64,000 nt of DNA. Origin: Rhodobacter sp. GTDB lineage: Bacteria; Pseudomonadota; Alphaproteobacteria; Rhodobacterales; Rhodobacteraceae. This document shows positions 52,148-61,150 of this stretch, piece after piece. The first letter of the stretch is position 1; each line of letters opens with the position of its first letter. The stretch spans positions 248,001-312,000 of the forward strand of contig JACKKE010000001.1 in the NCBI GenBank assembly GCA_020637595.1, in the 5' to 3' direction. A model generated the notes under the pieces. The model was not told the origin of the DNA. It was given only the letters and a program-made list of their open reading frames with translations, and did not search any database. The position numbers and the translations under genes were made by a program.

Positions 52148-54133
52148 TCAGGTCAAGGTGAGTGCGGCCTTGCGGCCCTCATGGAAGGCGAAGGGGGCGA
52201 GGCGCGGGGCGGCGGCGTCGCCGATCAGCGCCGGGTTCAGGTCGTCCAGCGGGTCCGACAGCGGGTCGAAGGCGCGGTTCGTCGTCGCCAGGATCAGCGC
52301 CGAGGCGGGGATCACCTGTTCCGAGCCGTCGAGCAGCGAGACGACCCGCGCCCCCGCGCCGTTGCCCAGCCATTCCGCGATCGCGCTTTCGGTGACGAAG
52401 CGCACGCCGAGCCGGGCAAGGCGCGCGCGGGCATAGCCGTCGGCGGCGGTGCGGGTCAGCTCTTTGCCGACATAGGCGTCAGGGGTGACGAGGATCACGC
52501 GGTGTCCGGCCTCGGCCAGGGCCCAGGCGGTGCCGGTGCCTTTCCAGTGGCCGCCTTCGTCATAGAGGATGACGCTGTCGCCAAGGCGGGCCTCGCGGCG
52601 CATCGCCGCTTCGGCTGGCCAGACCGCGCCGCGTTCGATCCCGGGCAGGGTGTCGAGATGGGGCAACCAGCGCTGGAACCCGTCCTCGTCGGGTAGCGAG
52701 CCGGTGGCCAGGATTACCCGGTCGGCGTCGATGTCGCGCACGGCGTCATCGTCGAGGAAGGTATTGAGGCGCAGGTCCACGCCAAGGCGTGCCAGTTCGC
52801 GTTCATACCAGTCGAGCAGGTCGAGGATCTGCGCGCGGCGTGGTTGCAGACCGGCCAGCCGGAACTGGCCACCGATCTGCGGTTGCGCCTCGGCCAGGGT
52901 CACGCGGTGGCCGCGTTCGGCGCTGGCGCGGGCGGCTTCCAGGCCGGCGGGGCCGGCGCCGACGACCAGCACATGGAGCGGTTTTTCGGCAGGGGTGAAG
53001 CGGTCGCCGCCCCACTCGAACTCGCGCCCTGCCGAGGGGTTGATCAGGCAGGAAATCCAGTAGTCGCGCGACCGCCGGCCCCAGCACATCTGGTTGCAGC
53101 TCAGGCAGGGGCGGACGCGGTCGGCCTGCCCCTCGGCGGTCTTGCGCGCCAGATGCGGGTCGGCGATCTGGCCGCGCACGATGCTGACCAGATCCGCGTG
53201 GCCGGCGGCGATCACCTGCTCGCCGATATCGGGGGTGCGGATGCCGGCTTCGGCGGTGATGCGGGCGTGTTTGACGACGCCCTTCAGCTGTTCGGTGATC
53301 GGCACCGTCAGCTGGTCGGGCTCGGTAAAGGGCGGGATGATGCGACCGAAGTCGAGATACGAGCCCGCGCCGCAAGTGACATAGTCGACATGGCCGGTGG
53401 CGTCATGCAGCGCGACCAGTTCGCACAGCGCCTCGGCCTGCAGGGTGACGGGATAGGCGGCGTCATGGCTGATCGCCAGGCCGATGATGAAATCCTCGCC
53501 GCAGTCGCGGCGGATCTGTTCGATCAGCATTCGGGAAAACCGGGTGCGGTTGTCCAGCGAGCCGCCCCAGCGGTCGTCGCGGCGGTTGGTCCAGGGCAGC
53601 CAGAACTGGTCGATCAGGCTGTTATAGGCGGCCCAGACCTCGACCCCCTGGAACCCGGCGGCCCTGGCGCGGCGGGCGGCGGCGGCATGGGCGTCGAGCA
53701 GTTCGAGGATCTCGCGCTCGGACATCGCGTGGCTGCCGTCGGTGTCGTGATAGGAGGGCCGGCCCGAGGGTGACCAGTGCGGCTGAAAGCTGAGGTCGGA
53801 ATCGCCGTGCCCGCCGATGTGATAGATCTGCTGGATGATCACCGCGCCCTCGGCGCGCACCGCCTCGGTGACGGTGCGGAAGGCGGGGATGATGCTGTCG
53901 TCCTCGTGGCGGTAATTGCCGCGGGTCAGCACGCCCGTTCGATGCGCCGGCACGGGCTCGCAGACGATCATCCCGGCGCCACCCAGCGCGCGTTCACGCA
54001 GGTAACCGAGGGCGCGCGGCCCGGGCAGCCCGTCTTCGGCCATGTTGTTGGTATGCGCGCCAAAGACGATTCGGTTGCGCAGGGTCGCGCCGCGCAGCGA
54101 GAGCGGCGACATCAGGCGGGGATGGCTGGTCAT
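52148..54133 (-). CDS. NADH:flavin oxidoreductase, OYE/dienoyl-CoA reductase type
   Basis: 661 residues from the ATG at 54133 (GGAG upstream). Three parts: an FMN TIM barrel of the Old Yellow Enzyme type (1 to about 330), a [4Fe-4S] motif CLSCNQMCWGRRSRDYWISC at about 343-362, and a FAD/NAD-binding half (VLVVGAGPAGLEAARASAERG, VILATGSLPDEDG). Such enzymes include dienoyl-CoA reductase, trimethylamine dehydrogenase relatives and demethylases of N-methylated compounds. It is divergent from the FAD monooxygenase and may belong to the same catabolic locus. Substrate not assigned. Confidence 0.9.
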   Translation of the reverse strand: MTSHPRLMSPLSLRGATLRNRIVFGAHTNNMAEDGLPGPRALGYLRERALGGAGMIVCEPVPAHRTGVLTRGNYRHEDDSIIPAFRTVTEAVRAEGAVIIQQIYHIGGHGDSDLSFQPHWSPSGRPSYHDTDGSHAMSEREILELLDAHAAAARRARAAGFQGVEVWAAYNSLIDQFWLPWTNRRDDRWGGSLDNRTRFSRMLIEQIRRDCGEDFIIGLAISHDAAYPVTLQAEALCELVALHDATGHVDYVTCGAGSYLDFGRIIPPFTEPDQLTVPITEQLKGVVKHARITAEAGIRTPDIGEQVIAAGHADLVSIVRGQIADPHLARKTAEGQADRVRPCLSCNQMCWGRRSRDYWISCLINPSAGREFEWGGDRFTPAEKPLHVLVVGAGPAGLEAARASAERGHRVTLAEAQPQIGGQFRLAGLQPRRAQILDLLDWYERELARLGVDLRLNTFLDDDAVRDIDADRVILATGSLPDEDGFQRWLPHLDTLPGIERGAVWPAEAAMRREARLGDSVILYDEGGHWKGTGTAWALAEAGHRVILVTPDAYVGKELTRTAADGYARARLARLGVRFVTESAIAEWLGNGAGARVVSLLDGSEQVIPASALILATTNRAFDPLSDPLDDLNPALIGDAAAPRLAPFAFHEGRKAALTLT

Positions 54134-54238
54134 TTTTCGGGCTCCGACGGGGTTTGCCCAGTGTGAGCGGGCGTTTTTTCCCGGGCAAGGCCCGCGACGG
54201 CCATTGACGGGTGAAAAACGACATGATCTATTTTGCTC

Positions 54239-54248
54239 GAACTGTTCA
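54239..54248. promoter_or_regulatory. Candidate regulator site in the divergent control region
   Basis: GAAC-T-GTTC (54239-54247) is a short perfect palindrome containing TGTTCA, the complement of the TGAACA words found on both sides of the IclR gene control region (56284, 56395, 56414). It lies 22 bp from the monooxygenase start. Confidence 0.4.
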
Positions 54249-54269
54249 TAATTGAGGAGAGGATGGGCG

Positions 54270-55391
54270 ATGGTAAGCGTTCTGATCTGTGGTGGTGGGG
54301 TAGGCGGGCTGGCGGCAGCCATTGCCCTGGGCCAAATGGGTCACGCGGTTTCGGTCTTCGAGCAGGCGCGGCAGTTCGGCAGGGTCGGCGCGGACGTGAA
54401 CCTGACGCCGAATGCGGTGCATGCGCTGGACCGGCTGGGCGTGGGCGAGGCGCTGCGCGCCAATGCCGCGCGGCCGACCCATCGTATCAGCCGCACCTGG
54501 GACACGGGCGCGGAGACCTCGCGGCTGCCGATGAGCGGGGCCGCCGAGGAGCGTTACGGCGCACCGCAGCTGACGATCCACCGGGCGGACCTGCTTGCGG
54601 CGCTCGAGGGTGCGATGCCCGAAGGTGTGCTGCGCTTTGGCTCGCAGGTGACCGAGATCGGCCAGGACGCCGACGGGGCCTGGCTGAAACTCGCGGATGG
54701 CACCGAGCATCGCGGCGATGTGCTGATCGGCGCCGACGGCATCCATTCGCGCGTGCGCACCACGCTGTTCGGGCCGGACAATCCGAAGTTTACCGGGCTG
54801 GTCAGCTGGCGTGGTGTCTTCGACCGCGAGAAGGGCGGCGACATTCCCGATCTGGACGCGTTCACCAAGTGGTGGGGACCCGGTTCAGACCGCCAGATCG
54901 TCACTTTCCCGCTGACGCATGGCAAGGAGATCTTTGTCTTTGCCACGCACGAACAAGAGGGCTGGGCCGAAGAGGGCTGGACCCTGCCGGGCGACATCGC
55001 GGAACTGCGCGGCCACTACGCCGACTTCCACCCGCACGCCCGCGCGCTGCTCGATGCCTGCGACAGCGTGACCCGCTCGGCCCTGCATGTCCGCGAGCCG
55101 ATGGCCGCCTGGTCCAAGGGGCGGATCACCATCCTGGGCGACGCGGCGCATCCGATGGTGCCGTTCATGGCGCAGGGGGCCTGCATGGCCATCGAGGATG
55201 CGGTGGTGCTGGCGCGGGCGCTGGATTCCGTCGATCCGGCCGGGGTGCCGGCCGCGCTGGAGCGGTATCAGGCCGCGCGCATTCCGCGCACCGCCGAGGT
55301 GCAGCGGTCGTCGCTGGCCAATGAATGGCTGAAGTCCCAGGGTAATGCCGACTGGGTCTATGGCTATCAGGCCTGGACCACGGCGGTTTGA
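54270..55391 (+). CDS. FAD-dependent aromatic-ring monooxygenase
   Basis: 373 residues, class A flavin hydroxylase. LICGGGVGGLAAAIALGQMGH is the GxGxxG FAD site, LIGADGIHSRVRTTLFG the DG motif and ITILGDAAHPMVPFMAQGACMAIEDAVVLA the GD motif. Closest in style to salicylate hydroxylase and 6-hydroxynicotinate monooxygenase. Ribosome site GAGGAGAGG. Likely hydroxylates a carboxylated or hydroxylated aromatic ring; substrate is inference from context. Confidence 0.9.
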   Translation: MVSVLICGGGVGGLAAAIALGQMGHAVSVFEQARQFGRVGADVNLTPNAVHALDRLGVGEALRANAARPTHRISRTWDTGAETSRLPMSGAAEERYGAPQLTIHRADLLAALEGAMPEGVLRFGSQVTEIGQDADGAWLKLADGTEHRGDVLIGADGIHSRVRTTLFGPDNPKFTGLVSWRGVFDREKGGDIPDLDAFTKWWGPGSDRQIVTFPLTHGKEIFVFATHEQEGWAEEGWTLPGDIAELRGHYADFHPHARALLDACDSVTRSALHVREPMAAWSKGRITILGDAAHPMVPFMAQGACMAIEDAVVLARALDSVDPAGVPAALERYQAARIPRTAEVQRSSLANEWLKSQGNADWVYGYQAWTTAV

Positions 55392-55412
55392 ACCGCTGGA
55401 CGGGTGAAAAGG

Positions 55413-55436
55413 AAAGGGGGGCGTCGCCCCCCTTTT
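55413..55436. terminator. Bidirectional terminator
   Basis: AAAGGGGGGC (55413-55422) with GCCCCCCTTT (55426-55435) and a further T, between the convergent monooxygenase and IclR genes. Confidence 0.88.
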
Positions 55437-55455
55437 GCATGCGCGGACCGCGGCG

Positions 55456-56280
55456 TCAGCCGCTATAGCCCAGCCCGGCGGAAATCTCGGCGGCGGCGGC
55501 CTTGACCTGTGCCTCGATGTCGAGGGCCAGGGCTGTGCCCGGCGCGAACTGGCCCTCGGGACCGGTCACATTCAAGGCTGCCACCGCGCGACCCTGATGG
55601 TCAAAGATTGCCGCCGCGCAGGATCCGATGCCACGCTCAAAGTTGCCGGAACTCCAGGCCACGCCCCGCTGGCGGTCGGCGGCGATCTGCTCTTGCAGAT
55701 CGCCCAGTGTCGTCGCGGTCTTGTCGGTGGCGCGGGCCAGCGTCGCCGCACCATAACGGCGCACGACTTCGTCCTCGGGCAGGTGGCCCAGCAGGATCCG
55801 GCCGATGGTCGTGGCATGGGCCGGCAGGCGCGAGCCCTCGCGCACGTTCGATACCAGATGCGAATTCGGCGTCTCGCGCAGCAGATAGATGATGTCGGTG
55901 ACGTCGAGGATGCCGAGATGCGACGACAGCCCCAGCGAGGCGGTCAGCCGCGCCATCACCGGCTGCGCCACCCGCACCACGTCACGCGACTTCAGCGCCT
56001 CGGCGGCCAGCGCCAGCATGCCCGGCCCCAGTTGCCAGCTCAGCCCGTCGTCAAGCGATTCGATCATCCGCTCGGCTTCCAGCGTGTGCAGCAGGCGGAT
56101 CAGCGTCGTCCGGTTGATGCCCAGCTCGCGTGCGGTGGCCGAAGCATTGCGGCACCGTCCGCCGGCCGCGACGTGACGCAGCAATGTGAAGGCACGGTGC
56201 ACGGGCGGCACGGAATAGGGGGTTGCGGTGTCGGATTCCGAATCAGGGTCGCGAAGTTCAGCCACGATCAAAGCTTTCAC
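55456..56280 (-). CDS. IclR family transcriptional regulator
   Basis: 274 residues if begun at the GTG at 56280; a GTG five codons in is possible. Winged helix: VHRAFTLLRHVAAGG and ASATARELGINRTTLIRLLHTLEAE; effector domain: GLSSHLGILDVTDIIYLL, GSRLPAHATTIGRILLGHLPEDEV, RGVAWSSGNFERGIGSCAAAIFDHQG. IclR proteins commonly govern aromatic degradation operons, which suits its place between the monooxygenase and the ABC-Rieske cluster. Confidence 0.9.
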   Translation of the reverse strand: MKALIVAELRDPDSESDTATPYSVPPVHRAFTLLRHVAAGGRCRNASATARELGINRTTLIRLLHTLEAERMIESLDDGLSWQLGPGMLALAAEALKSRDVVRVAQPVMARLTASLGLSSHLGILDVTDIIYLLRETPNSHLVSNVREGSRLPAHATTIGRILLGHLPEDEVVRRYGAATLARATDKTATTLGDLQEQIAADRQRGVAWSSGNFERGIGSCAAAIFDHQGRAVAALNVTGPEGQFAPGTALALDIEAQVKAAAAEISAGLGYSG

Positions 56281-56283
56281 TAT

Positions 56284-56419
56284 TGAACATGCAGCTTACG
56301 ACGCGCGAAGCAGTGCTGCAATTCCCGGCATTTGGCCAATGTCGAGCGAAGAGGAAAAGATTCTTCTTGACCGGTTTTTCTGAATCGTCAAAAATGAACA
56401 TGATGTTTATATTTGAACA
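56284..56419. promoter_or_regulatory. Control region of the IclR-divergent operon with TGAACA repeats
   Basis: TGAACA occurs at 56284-56289, 56395-56400 and 56414-56419, and the second copy overlaps the perfect palindrome AACATGATGTT at 56397-56407. The stretch is markedly AT-rich. The same hexamer in reverse is at 54243-54248. IclR binding is inferred. Confidence 0.45.
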
Positions 56420-56450
56420 CATGACGATCAGCAGGACGGGGAACACGCCA

Positions 56451-56753
56451 ATGGACGCTTTCAAGGACCGCCTCGCACAACGCGCGCATGACACCAGCCG
56501 CCCGGCCTTGGCGCATCAATCCCGTGGCCGTGCGCTGACCGATGCCGAGAATGCCCTGGCCGCGGCGCTGATGGAGATCTATGGCACCGGCGAACAGGAC
56601 TTTGGCCGGGTCGCCGCGGCGCTTGCGGGGAAGGGTCTGACCGCGCCGGTTTCGGGCCGCAAGGACTGGAGCGAGGCCCTGCTGGCCGAGGAGCTGGCGG
56701 CGCTGAACGCGGATTTCGACGCCGCCTATCAGGACCACGGCTATGGCGCTTGA
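56451..56753 (+). CDS. Small protein of unknown function at the head of the catabolic operon
   Basis: 100 residues from the ATG at 56451 (GGACGGGG upstream). Helical throughout: ALTDAENALAAALMEIYGTGEQDFGRVAAALAGKGLTAPVSGRKDWSE can be read as a recombinase-like helix-turn-helix (segments shortened here to motif level), a type of small protein met beside Rieske oxygenase and transporter genes. Function unknown. It overlaps the ABC ATPase gene by 11 bp. Confidence 0.6.
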   Translation: MDAFKDRLAQRAHDTSRPALAHQSRGRALTDAENALAAALMEIYGTGEQDFGRVAAALAGKGLTAPVSGRKDWSEALLAEELAALNADFDAAYQDHGYGA

Positions 56754-57513
56754 ATTCAAGGGCGTCACCAAGACCTTTGACCTGCCGGGCGGCAACGTCC
56801 TGACGGCGGTCAAGGACATCACCTTTGCGGTGAAGGAAGGCGAGTTCGTGTCGGTTGTCGGCCCGTCGGGCTGCGGCAAGTCGACGATCCTGAGCATGAC
56901 CGCGGGCCTCTATCAGCCGACCTCGGGCACGGTGACGGTCTCGGGCGAGGTGGTGACGAAACCGAACCCGCATGTCGGCTTCATGCTGCAAAAGGACCTG
57001 CTGCTGCCCTGGCGGACGATCATCAAGAACGTCGAGTTCGGCCTGGAATCGCGCGGTGTCGCCAAGGCCGAGCGCCGCGAACGCGCGCTGTTCGAACTGG
57101 AGCGGTGCCACCTCAAGGGGTTTGAAAGCCACTATCCGCACCAGCTGTCCGGCGGCATGCGCCAGCGCGCGGCGCTGGCCCGGACGCTGGCCATCGACCC
57201 CGACATCATCTTGCTGGACGAACCGTTCTCGGCGCTGGATGCACAGACCAAGTTGTTGATCCAGAACAGCTTTGCCGAAACGATCCAGGACGCGGGGATC
57301 ACCACGCTGCTGATCACCCATGACCTCAGCGAGGCGGTGATCATGTCCGACCGGGTGCTGGTCCTGTCCGAGCGCCCGGGCACCGTGATGTGCGAAATGC
57401 CGATTGATCTGCCGGATCGCGCACATCCGCTCAAACGCCGGCAGATGCCCGAAGTGCACCAGCACGCCGCCGAAATCTTTTCCCTGCTGCGCCTCGATCA
57501 GAGAGCGGCGTAA
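56743..57513 (+). CDS. ABC transporter ATPase, NitT/TauT (SsuB-like) family
   Basis: 256 residues. Walker A VGPSGCGKSTIL, Q-loop GFMLQKDLLLPWRT, signature LSGGMRQRAALA, Walker B DIILLDEPFSALD and H-loop LLITHDLSEAV. The LLPWRT and DEPFSALDAQTK patterns are typical of importers for nitrate, taurine, sulfonates and aromatic acids. Energises the permease and binding protein encoded next. Confidence 0.94.
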   Translation: MALEFKGVTKTFDLPGGNVLTAVKDITFAVKEGEFVSVVGPSGCGKSTILSMTAGLYQPTSGTVTVSGEVVTKPNPHVGFMLQKDLLLPWRTIIKNVEFGLESRGVAKAERRERALFELERCHLKGFESHYPHQLSGGMRQRAALARTLAIDPDIILLDEPFSALDAQTKLLIQNSFAETIQDAGITTLLITHDLSEAVIMSDRVLVLSERPGTVMCEMPIDLPDRAHPLKRRQMPEVHQHAAEIFSLLRLDQRAA

Positions 57514-57554
57514 CCGACCCCCTGAACCAAGACCAATCCAACGGGAGACCTGAT

Positions 57555-58532
57555 ATGAGAAAGACGCTTCTCGGCCTCGCCGCCGCCGCCGGACTGGCCG
57601 TTACCGGCCTGTCCGCCTCGGCGCAGACTGCTCTGACCTACCTGTTCCCGGCACCCGACTTCTTGCCGGCCTTTGCCCCGTTCCAGCTGGCGCTTGGCAA
57701 GGGGTATTACGCCGAGGAAGGCCTCGACGTGACCTTCCGCATCGGCCAGGGCGGTGCCGACGTGGCGACGCAGGTTGCCGTCGGCAACGCCGATCTGGGC
57801 GGCGGCATGGGCGATACCGCGCTGATCGTGCGCGCCAACGGGCTGAACATCCGCGGCGTGGCGCTGCTGGGCGGGCAGGGGATCACCCAGATCGCCTGGC
57901 GCAACGACCGCGACATCAACGGCATCGCCGACCTGCGTGGCCGCTCGATCGGTGTGATCGGGTTCCAGGACACCACCTATTACAACCTGCTGGCGGTGCT
58001 GGCGACCGAGGACATCGGCCGTTCGGACGCCGATATCCAGGCGCTTGGCCCGGGTGGCATCATCCAGAACATGATTGGCGGCGGCATCGACGCGATGTCC
58101 GGCGTGCCGGAATGGATCGTCGCCATCGAGGATGCGGGCGTTCCGCTGACCGTGACCCCGGCGCGCGACTATTTCGCCTCGCAGGCGCAGGCGATCATCG
58201 CCTCGGATGACTATATCGCCGCCCACCCCGAGGCGGTCGGCGGCTTTGTCCGTGCCACGCTGCGCGCGATCCATGACATCATCGACAACCCGGCGCAGGC
58301 TGCGGCCGACTATGTGACCTATGTCCCGCGCCATGCCGAGGCCGTCGCCCAGATCGAGCGGATCATGCAGATGTATGTCGCCAACGTCTATGCACAGGAC
58401 GGCGACCGCCCGATCGGCGCCTTTGACCCGGCGCTGCTGCAGACCGCCGAAGACTTCTATGTCGGCAACGAACTGGTGAACGCGCGGGTCGACGTCGAAG
58501 ACGCCTATACCAACCAGTTCATCCCGAACTGA
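57555..58532 (+). CDS. ABC transporter substrate-binding protein, NitT/TauT (SsuA/THI5-like) family
   Basis: 325 residues with a Sec signal peptide (MRKTLLGLAAAAGLAVTGLSASAQ). The SsuA/THI5 fold is indicated by FQLALGKGYYAEEGLDVTF, GNADLGGGMGDTALIVRANG and IADLRGRSIGVIGFQDT. Periplasmic receptor of the importer. The ligand cannot be deduced from sequence; the surrounding oxygenases suggest an aromatic or heteroaromatic compound. Confidence 0.92.
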   Translation: MRKTLLGLAAAAGLAVTGLSASAQTALTYLFPAPDFLPAFAPFQLALGKGYYAEEGLDVTFRIGQGGADVATQVAVGNADLGGGMGDTALIVRANGLNIRGVALLGGQGITQIAWRNDRDINGIADLRGRSIGVIGFQDTTYYNLLAVLATEDIGRSDADIQALGPGGIIQNMIGGGIDAMSGVPEWIVAIEDAGVPLTVTPARDYFASQAQAIIASDDYIAAHPEAVGGFVRATLRAIHDIIDNPAQAAADYVTYVPRHAEAVAQIERIMQMYVANVYAQDGDRPIGAFDPALLQTAEDFYVGNELVNARVDVEDAYTNQFIPN

Positions 58533-58622
58533 GCCCACCAACCGACCCGGTCGCCGCCTCGTCGCCTGTCACAGGCGGCGGCCGGGAAAGATATGCCTGC
58601 GAGACCGAAAAAGGATCTGCCG

Positions 58623-59390
58623 ATGAGCCGCGCGAACAGTCATACCCTGGTGGGGATCGTGATCCTGGCCCTTTTGCTGGCGGTCTGGCAGATCTTGCCG
58701 CCGGCGATGGGGGTGCCCAAGTTCATCATCCCGACGCCTGCGGACATGCTGGCCGAGCTGGGCCGGATGTATCGCCGCGAAAACCTGATCGCGAACACCC
58801 TGTCGACGGCCTGGTATACCCTGCTGGGGTTTGCCATCGGCTCGGCCCTGGGCGCGGCGATCGGCTATCTGCTGGGCCTCTCCGAATTCTGGGAGCGCGT
58901 GCTCTCGCCCTATATCCTGGCCCTGCAGATCGCGCCCAAGGTCGCCTTTGCCCCGCTGTTCATCATGTGGTTCGGCTATAACGCGATCCCGAAGCTGCTG
59001 GTCACCGTGCTGATCGTGTTCTTCCCGGTGCTGGTCAATGTGCTGGCGGCGATGAAGACCGTCGACCGCGACATGGTGAACCTGGCCCGGGCCTATTCAC
59101 TGACCCGCTGGCAGATCTTCCTCAAGGTCGAATTCCCCTCGACCCTGCCGAACCTGATGGCTGGGCTGCGCATCGCCTCGACGCTGGCCGTGATCGGCGT
59201 GACGGTGGGCGAGCTGGTCGGCGGCAACACCGGGCTCGGCTTCCTGATCTCGTATGGCGGCGGCCAGGCGAATGCCTCGATGGTGTTCAACGCCATCGTC
59301 CTGCTGACGGTGATTGGCATCGTCCTCTACTCGGTGCTGGTCTGGGCCGAGGACCGCCTGCTGCACTACATCCCCAAGAAAGACCACTGA
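58623..59390 (+). CDS. ABC transporter permease, NitT/TauT (SsuC-like) family
   Basis: 255 residues with about six membrane segments. The ATG at 58623 has AAGGA upstream. The coupling-helix EAA loop is visible as MKTVDRDMVNLARAYSLTRW, followed by FLKVEFPSTLPNLMAGLRIA. Inner-membrane channel of the importer. Confidence 0.93.
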   Translation: MSRANSHTLVGIVILALLLAVWQILPPAMGVPKFIIPTPADMLAELGRMYRRENLIANTLSTAWYTLLGFAIGSALGAAIGYLLGLSEFWERVLSPYILALQIAPKVAFAPLFIMWFGYNAIPKLLVTVLIVFFPVLVNVLAAMKTVDRDMVNLARAYSLTRWQIFLKVEFPSTLPNLMAGLRIASTLAVIGVTVGELVGGNTGLGFLISYGGGQANASMVFNAIVLLTVIGIVLYSVLVWAEDRLLHYIPKKDH

Positions 59391-59443
59391 TCCCGCGGCC
59401 AGCCATCCGCCCGCCGCTTCCTCCCCAACCGCAAGAGGTTCCC

Positions 59444-60013
59444 ATGAGCACCGCTCCGATGAAATTCCCCTCGATCGAACCCGATGACGTGACGATCCCC
59501 GAAGGCAAGACCCTGGGCAGCTGGATCGAAAGCCGCACGGCGCGCTATGAGACCCGCACGCTGGACTGGGACGCGCTGAAGTTCCAGGCCGACTTCGATC
59601 CGAAATACCGCCGCGCACAGATGCGCTATGTCGGCACCGGCGCGACCGGGGTGGAGAGCGACGAGAACGTCGTTCCGGCCGAGCATTTCACTTTCTCGAC
59701 GATGGTCCTGCCGGCCGGCTGCGAAGGCCCGCTGCACATCCACCGCGACGCCGAGGAGATCTTTTTCATCCTCAAGGGCCACAAGGTGCGCTTCTTCATC
59801 GAGCACAAGGGCGAGATGGTGGAAACCGTGCTGACCGAGCGCGACCTCGTGTCGGTGCCGCCGGGGGTTTACCGCGGCCTGCGCAACGAGGGCATCGAGG
59901 AAGCCCTGATGTGCGTGCTGATCGGCAACCCCAAGCCGGTCACCCCCACCTATCCGCCGGAACACCCGGTGTCGAAGATCCCGCGCCCGAAGGGTTCGAA
60001 GGCCGCCGGCTGA
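59444..60013 (+). CDS. Cupin domain protein
   Basis: 189 residues with one cupin barrel. Metal-binding motif 1 is GPLHIHRDAEEIFFILKG (two His and a Glu), motif 2 VSVPPGVYRGLRNEG. Small cupins in aromatic clusters may be dioxygenases, isomerases or effector-binding proteins. It sits between the transporter and the Rieske gene. Confidence 0.85.
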   Translation: MSTAPMKFPSIEPDDVTIPEGKTLGSWIESRTARYETRTLDWDALKFQADFDPKYRRAQMRYVGTGATGVESDENVVPAEHFTFSTMVLPAGCEGPLHIHRDAEEIFFILKGHKVRFFIEHKGEMVETVLTERDLVSVPPGVYRGLRNEGIEEALMCVLIGNPKPVTPTYPPEHPVSKIPRPKGSKAAG

Positions 60014-60021
60014 GGCCGGAC

Positions 60022-60083
60022 AGGATGGGCAGAGTGCCCATCCTACACACCCTGCGCCCGTAGGATGGGCACTCTGCCCATCC
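60022..60083. repeat. REP-like pair of mutually inverted hairpins
   Basis: AGGATGGGC-AGAGT-GCCCATCCT (60022-60044) and GGATGGGC-ACTCT-GCCCATCC (60063-60083). Each is a perfect hairpin, and the second is the exact reverse complement of the first, loops included. Arms extend as GCCCATCCTAC (60036-60046) and GTAGGATGGGC (60060-60070). The layout is that of a repetitive extragenic palindrome doublet inside an operon, where it may tune mRNA decay. Confidence 0.8.
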
Positions 60084-60109
60084 GCCCCACACCGATCCGA
60101 GGAACCGCC

Positions 60110-61150
60110 ATGACCGCCATCGACAAGAAAGCCCTGATCGAAGAGCGGGTGAACACCGGCCTGCTGGGCCAGTGGTATCCTGTTGCCAAATCCGTCGAGA
60201 TCCGCAGCGACAAGCCCTATGGTGCAAGGCTGATGGACCAGAAGCTGGTGCTCTGGCGCCGCGCCGACGGGTCGATCAACTGCATCGAGGATTTCTGCCC
60301 CCATCGCGGTGCGCCGCTCAGCTATGGCGAAATCCACGAGGGCAACATCGGCTGCCGCTATCACGGGGTGATCGTCGATGGCGAGGGCGTGGTGGTGCGC
60401 GTGCCGGCGATGCCGGAATGCGCGCTGGAAGGGCGCAAGGCGCTGAAATCCTTCCATGTGACCGAGCATTCGGACGCCGTTTTCGTCTACGTTCCCAGCC
60501 TCGCGCAGCCCGAACCGCCGGCGCTGGTGATGCCGCCGGAACTGACCGGCGACGCGTGGACCGGGTTCCTCTGCACCAGCGTTTGGGAGTGCAACTATCG
60601 CTACGCGCTCGACAACCTCGCCGACCCGATGCACGGCTGCTACCTGCATTCCGAGAGCTTCACCCTGGCTTACGGCTCCAAGCAGGATCTGATGAAGCTC
60701 GACAAGACCGACACCGGCTTCCATGTCAGCCGCGTGGCCCAGCTCGGGGACAACTTCGACTGGTCGGAATTCGCCGTCCATCCCGCCAACATGTATTGCT
60801 TCCTCGATATCCCCTATCCGCCGGCGGCGGGGCCGGGAGGCAACATGCGCATCGTCGGCTTCTGCACGCCGATCGACGCCACCACCTGCAAGGTGTTCTT
60901 CTGGCGCCTGCGCAAGGTCGAGGGGATCGCCCGTGAAAGCTGGCGCTTCCTCTATCGCGCTCAGCTGGAGGCGAACCATTGGCATGTGCTGGAACAGGAC
61001 CGCGTGATGCTCGAAGGGATGCCCGACGACGCGCGCAAGCGCGAGATGCTTTATCAGCATGACCTCGGCGTCAGCCGTATCCGCCAGATCCTGACCCGCG
61101 CGGCCAAGGAGCAGATCGAGAGCGAACTCGCGCAGGTGGCGGCAGAATGA
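60110..61150 (+). CDS. Rieske non-heme iron oxygenase, alpha subunit
   Basis: 346 residues. Rieske cluster CPHRG (Cys63, His65) and CRYHG (Cys82, His85); mononuclear iron site DNLADPMHGCYLH (bridging Asp172, ligands His175 and His180). Length and layout resemble phthalate, vanillate and other homotrimeric Rieske oxygenases. The ATG at 60110 has GAGGAA upstream. No reductase or ferredoxin gene is in the window. Overlaps the next gene by 4 bp. Confidence 0.93.
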   Translation: MTAIDKKALIEERVNTGLLGQWYPVAKSVEIRSDKPYGARLMDQKLVLWRRADGSINCIEDFCPHRGAPLSYGEIHEGNIGCRYHGVIVDGEGVVVRVPAMPECALEGRKALKSFHVTEHSDAVFVYVPSLAQPEPPALVMPPELTGDAWTGFLCTSVWECNYRYALDNLADPMHGCYLHSESFTLAYGSKQDLMKLDKTDTGFHVSRVAQLGDNFDWSEFAVHPANMYCFLDIPYPPAAGPGGNMRIVGFCTPIDATTCKVFFWRLRKVEGIARESWRFLYRAQLEANHWHVLEQDRVMLEGMPDDARKREMLYQHDLGVSRIRQILTRAAKEQIESELAQVAAE

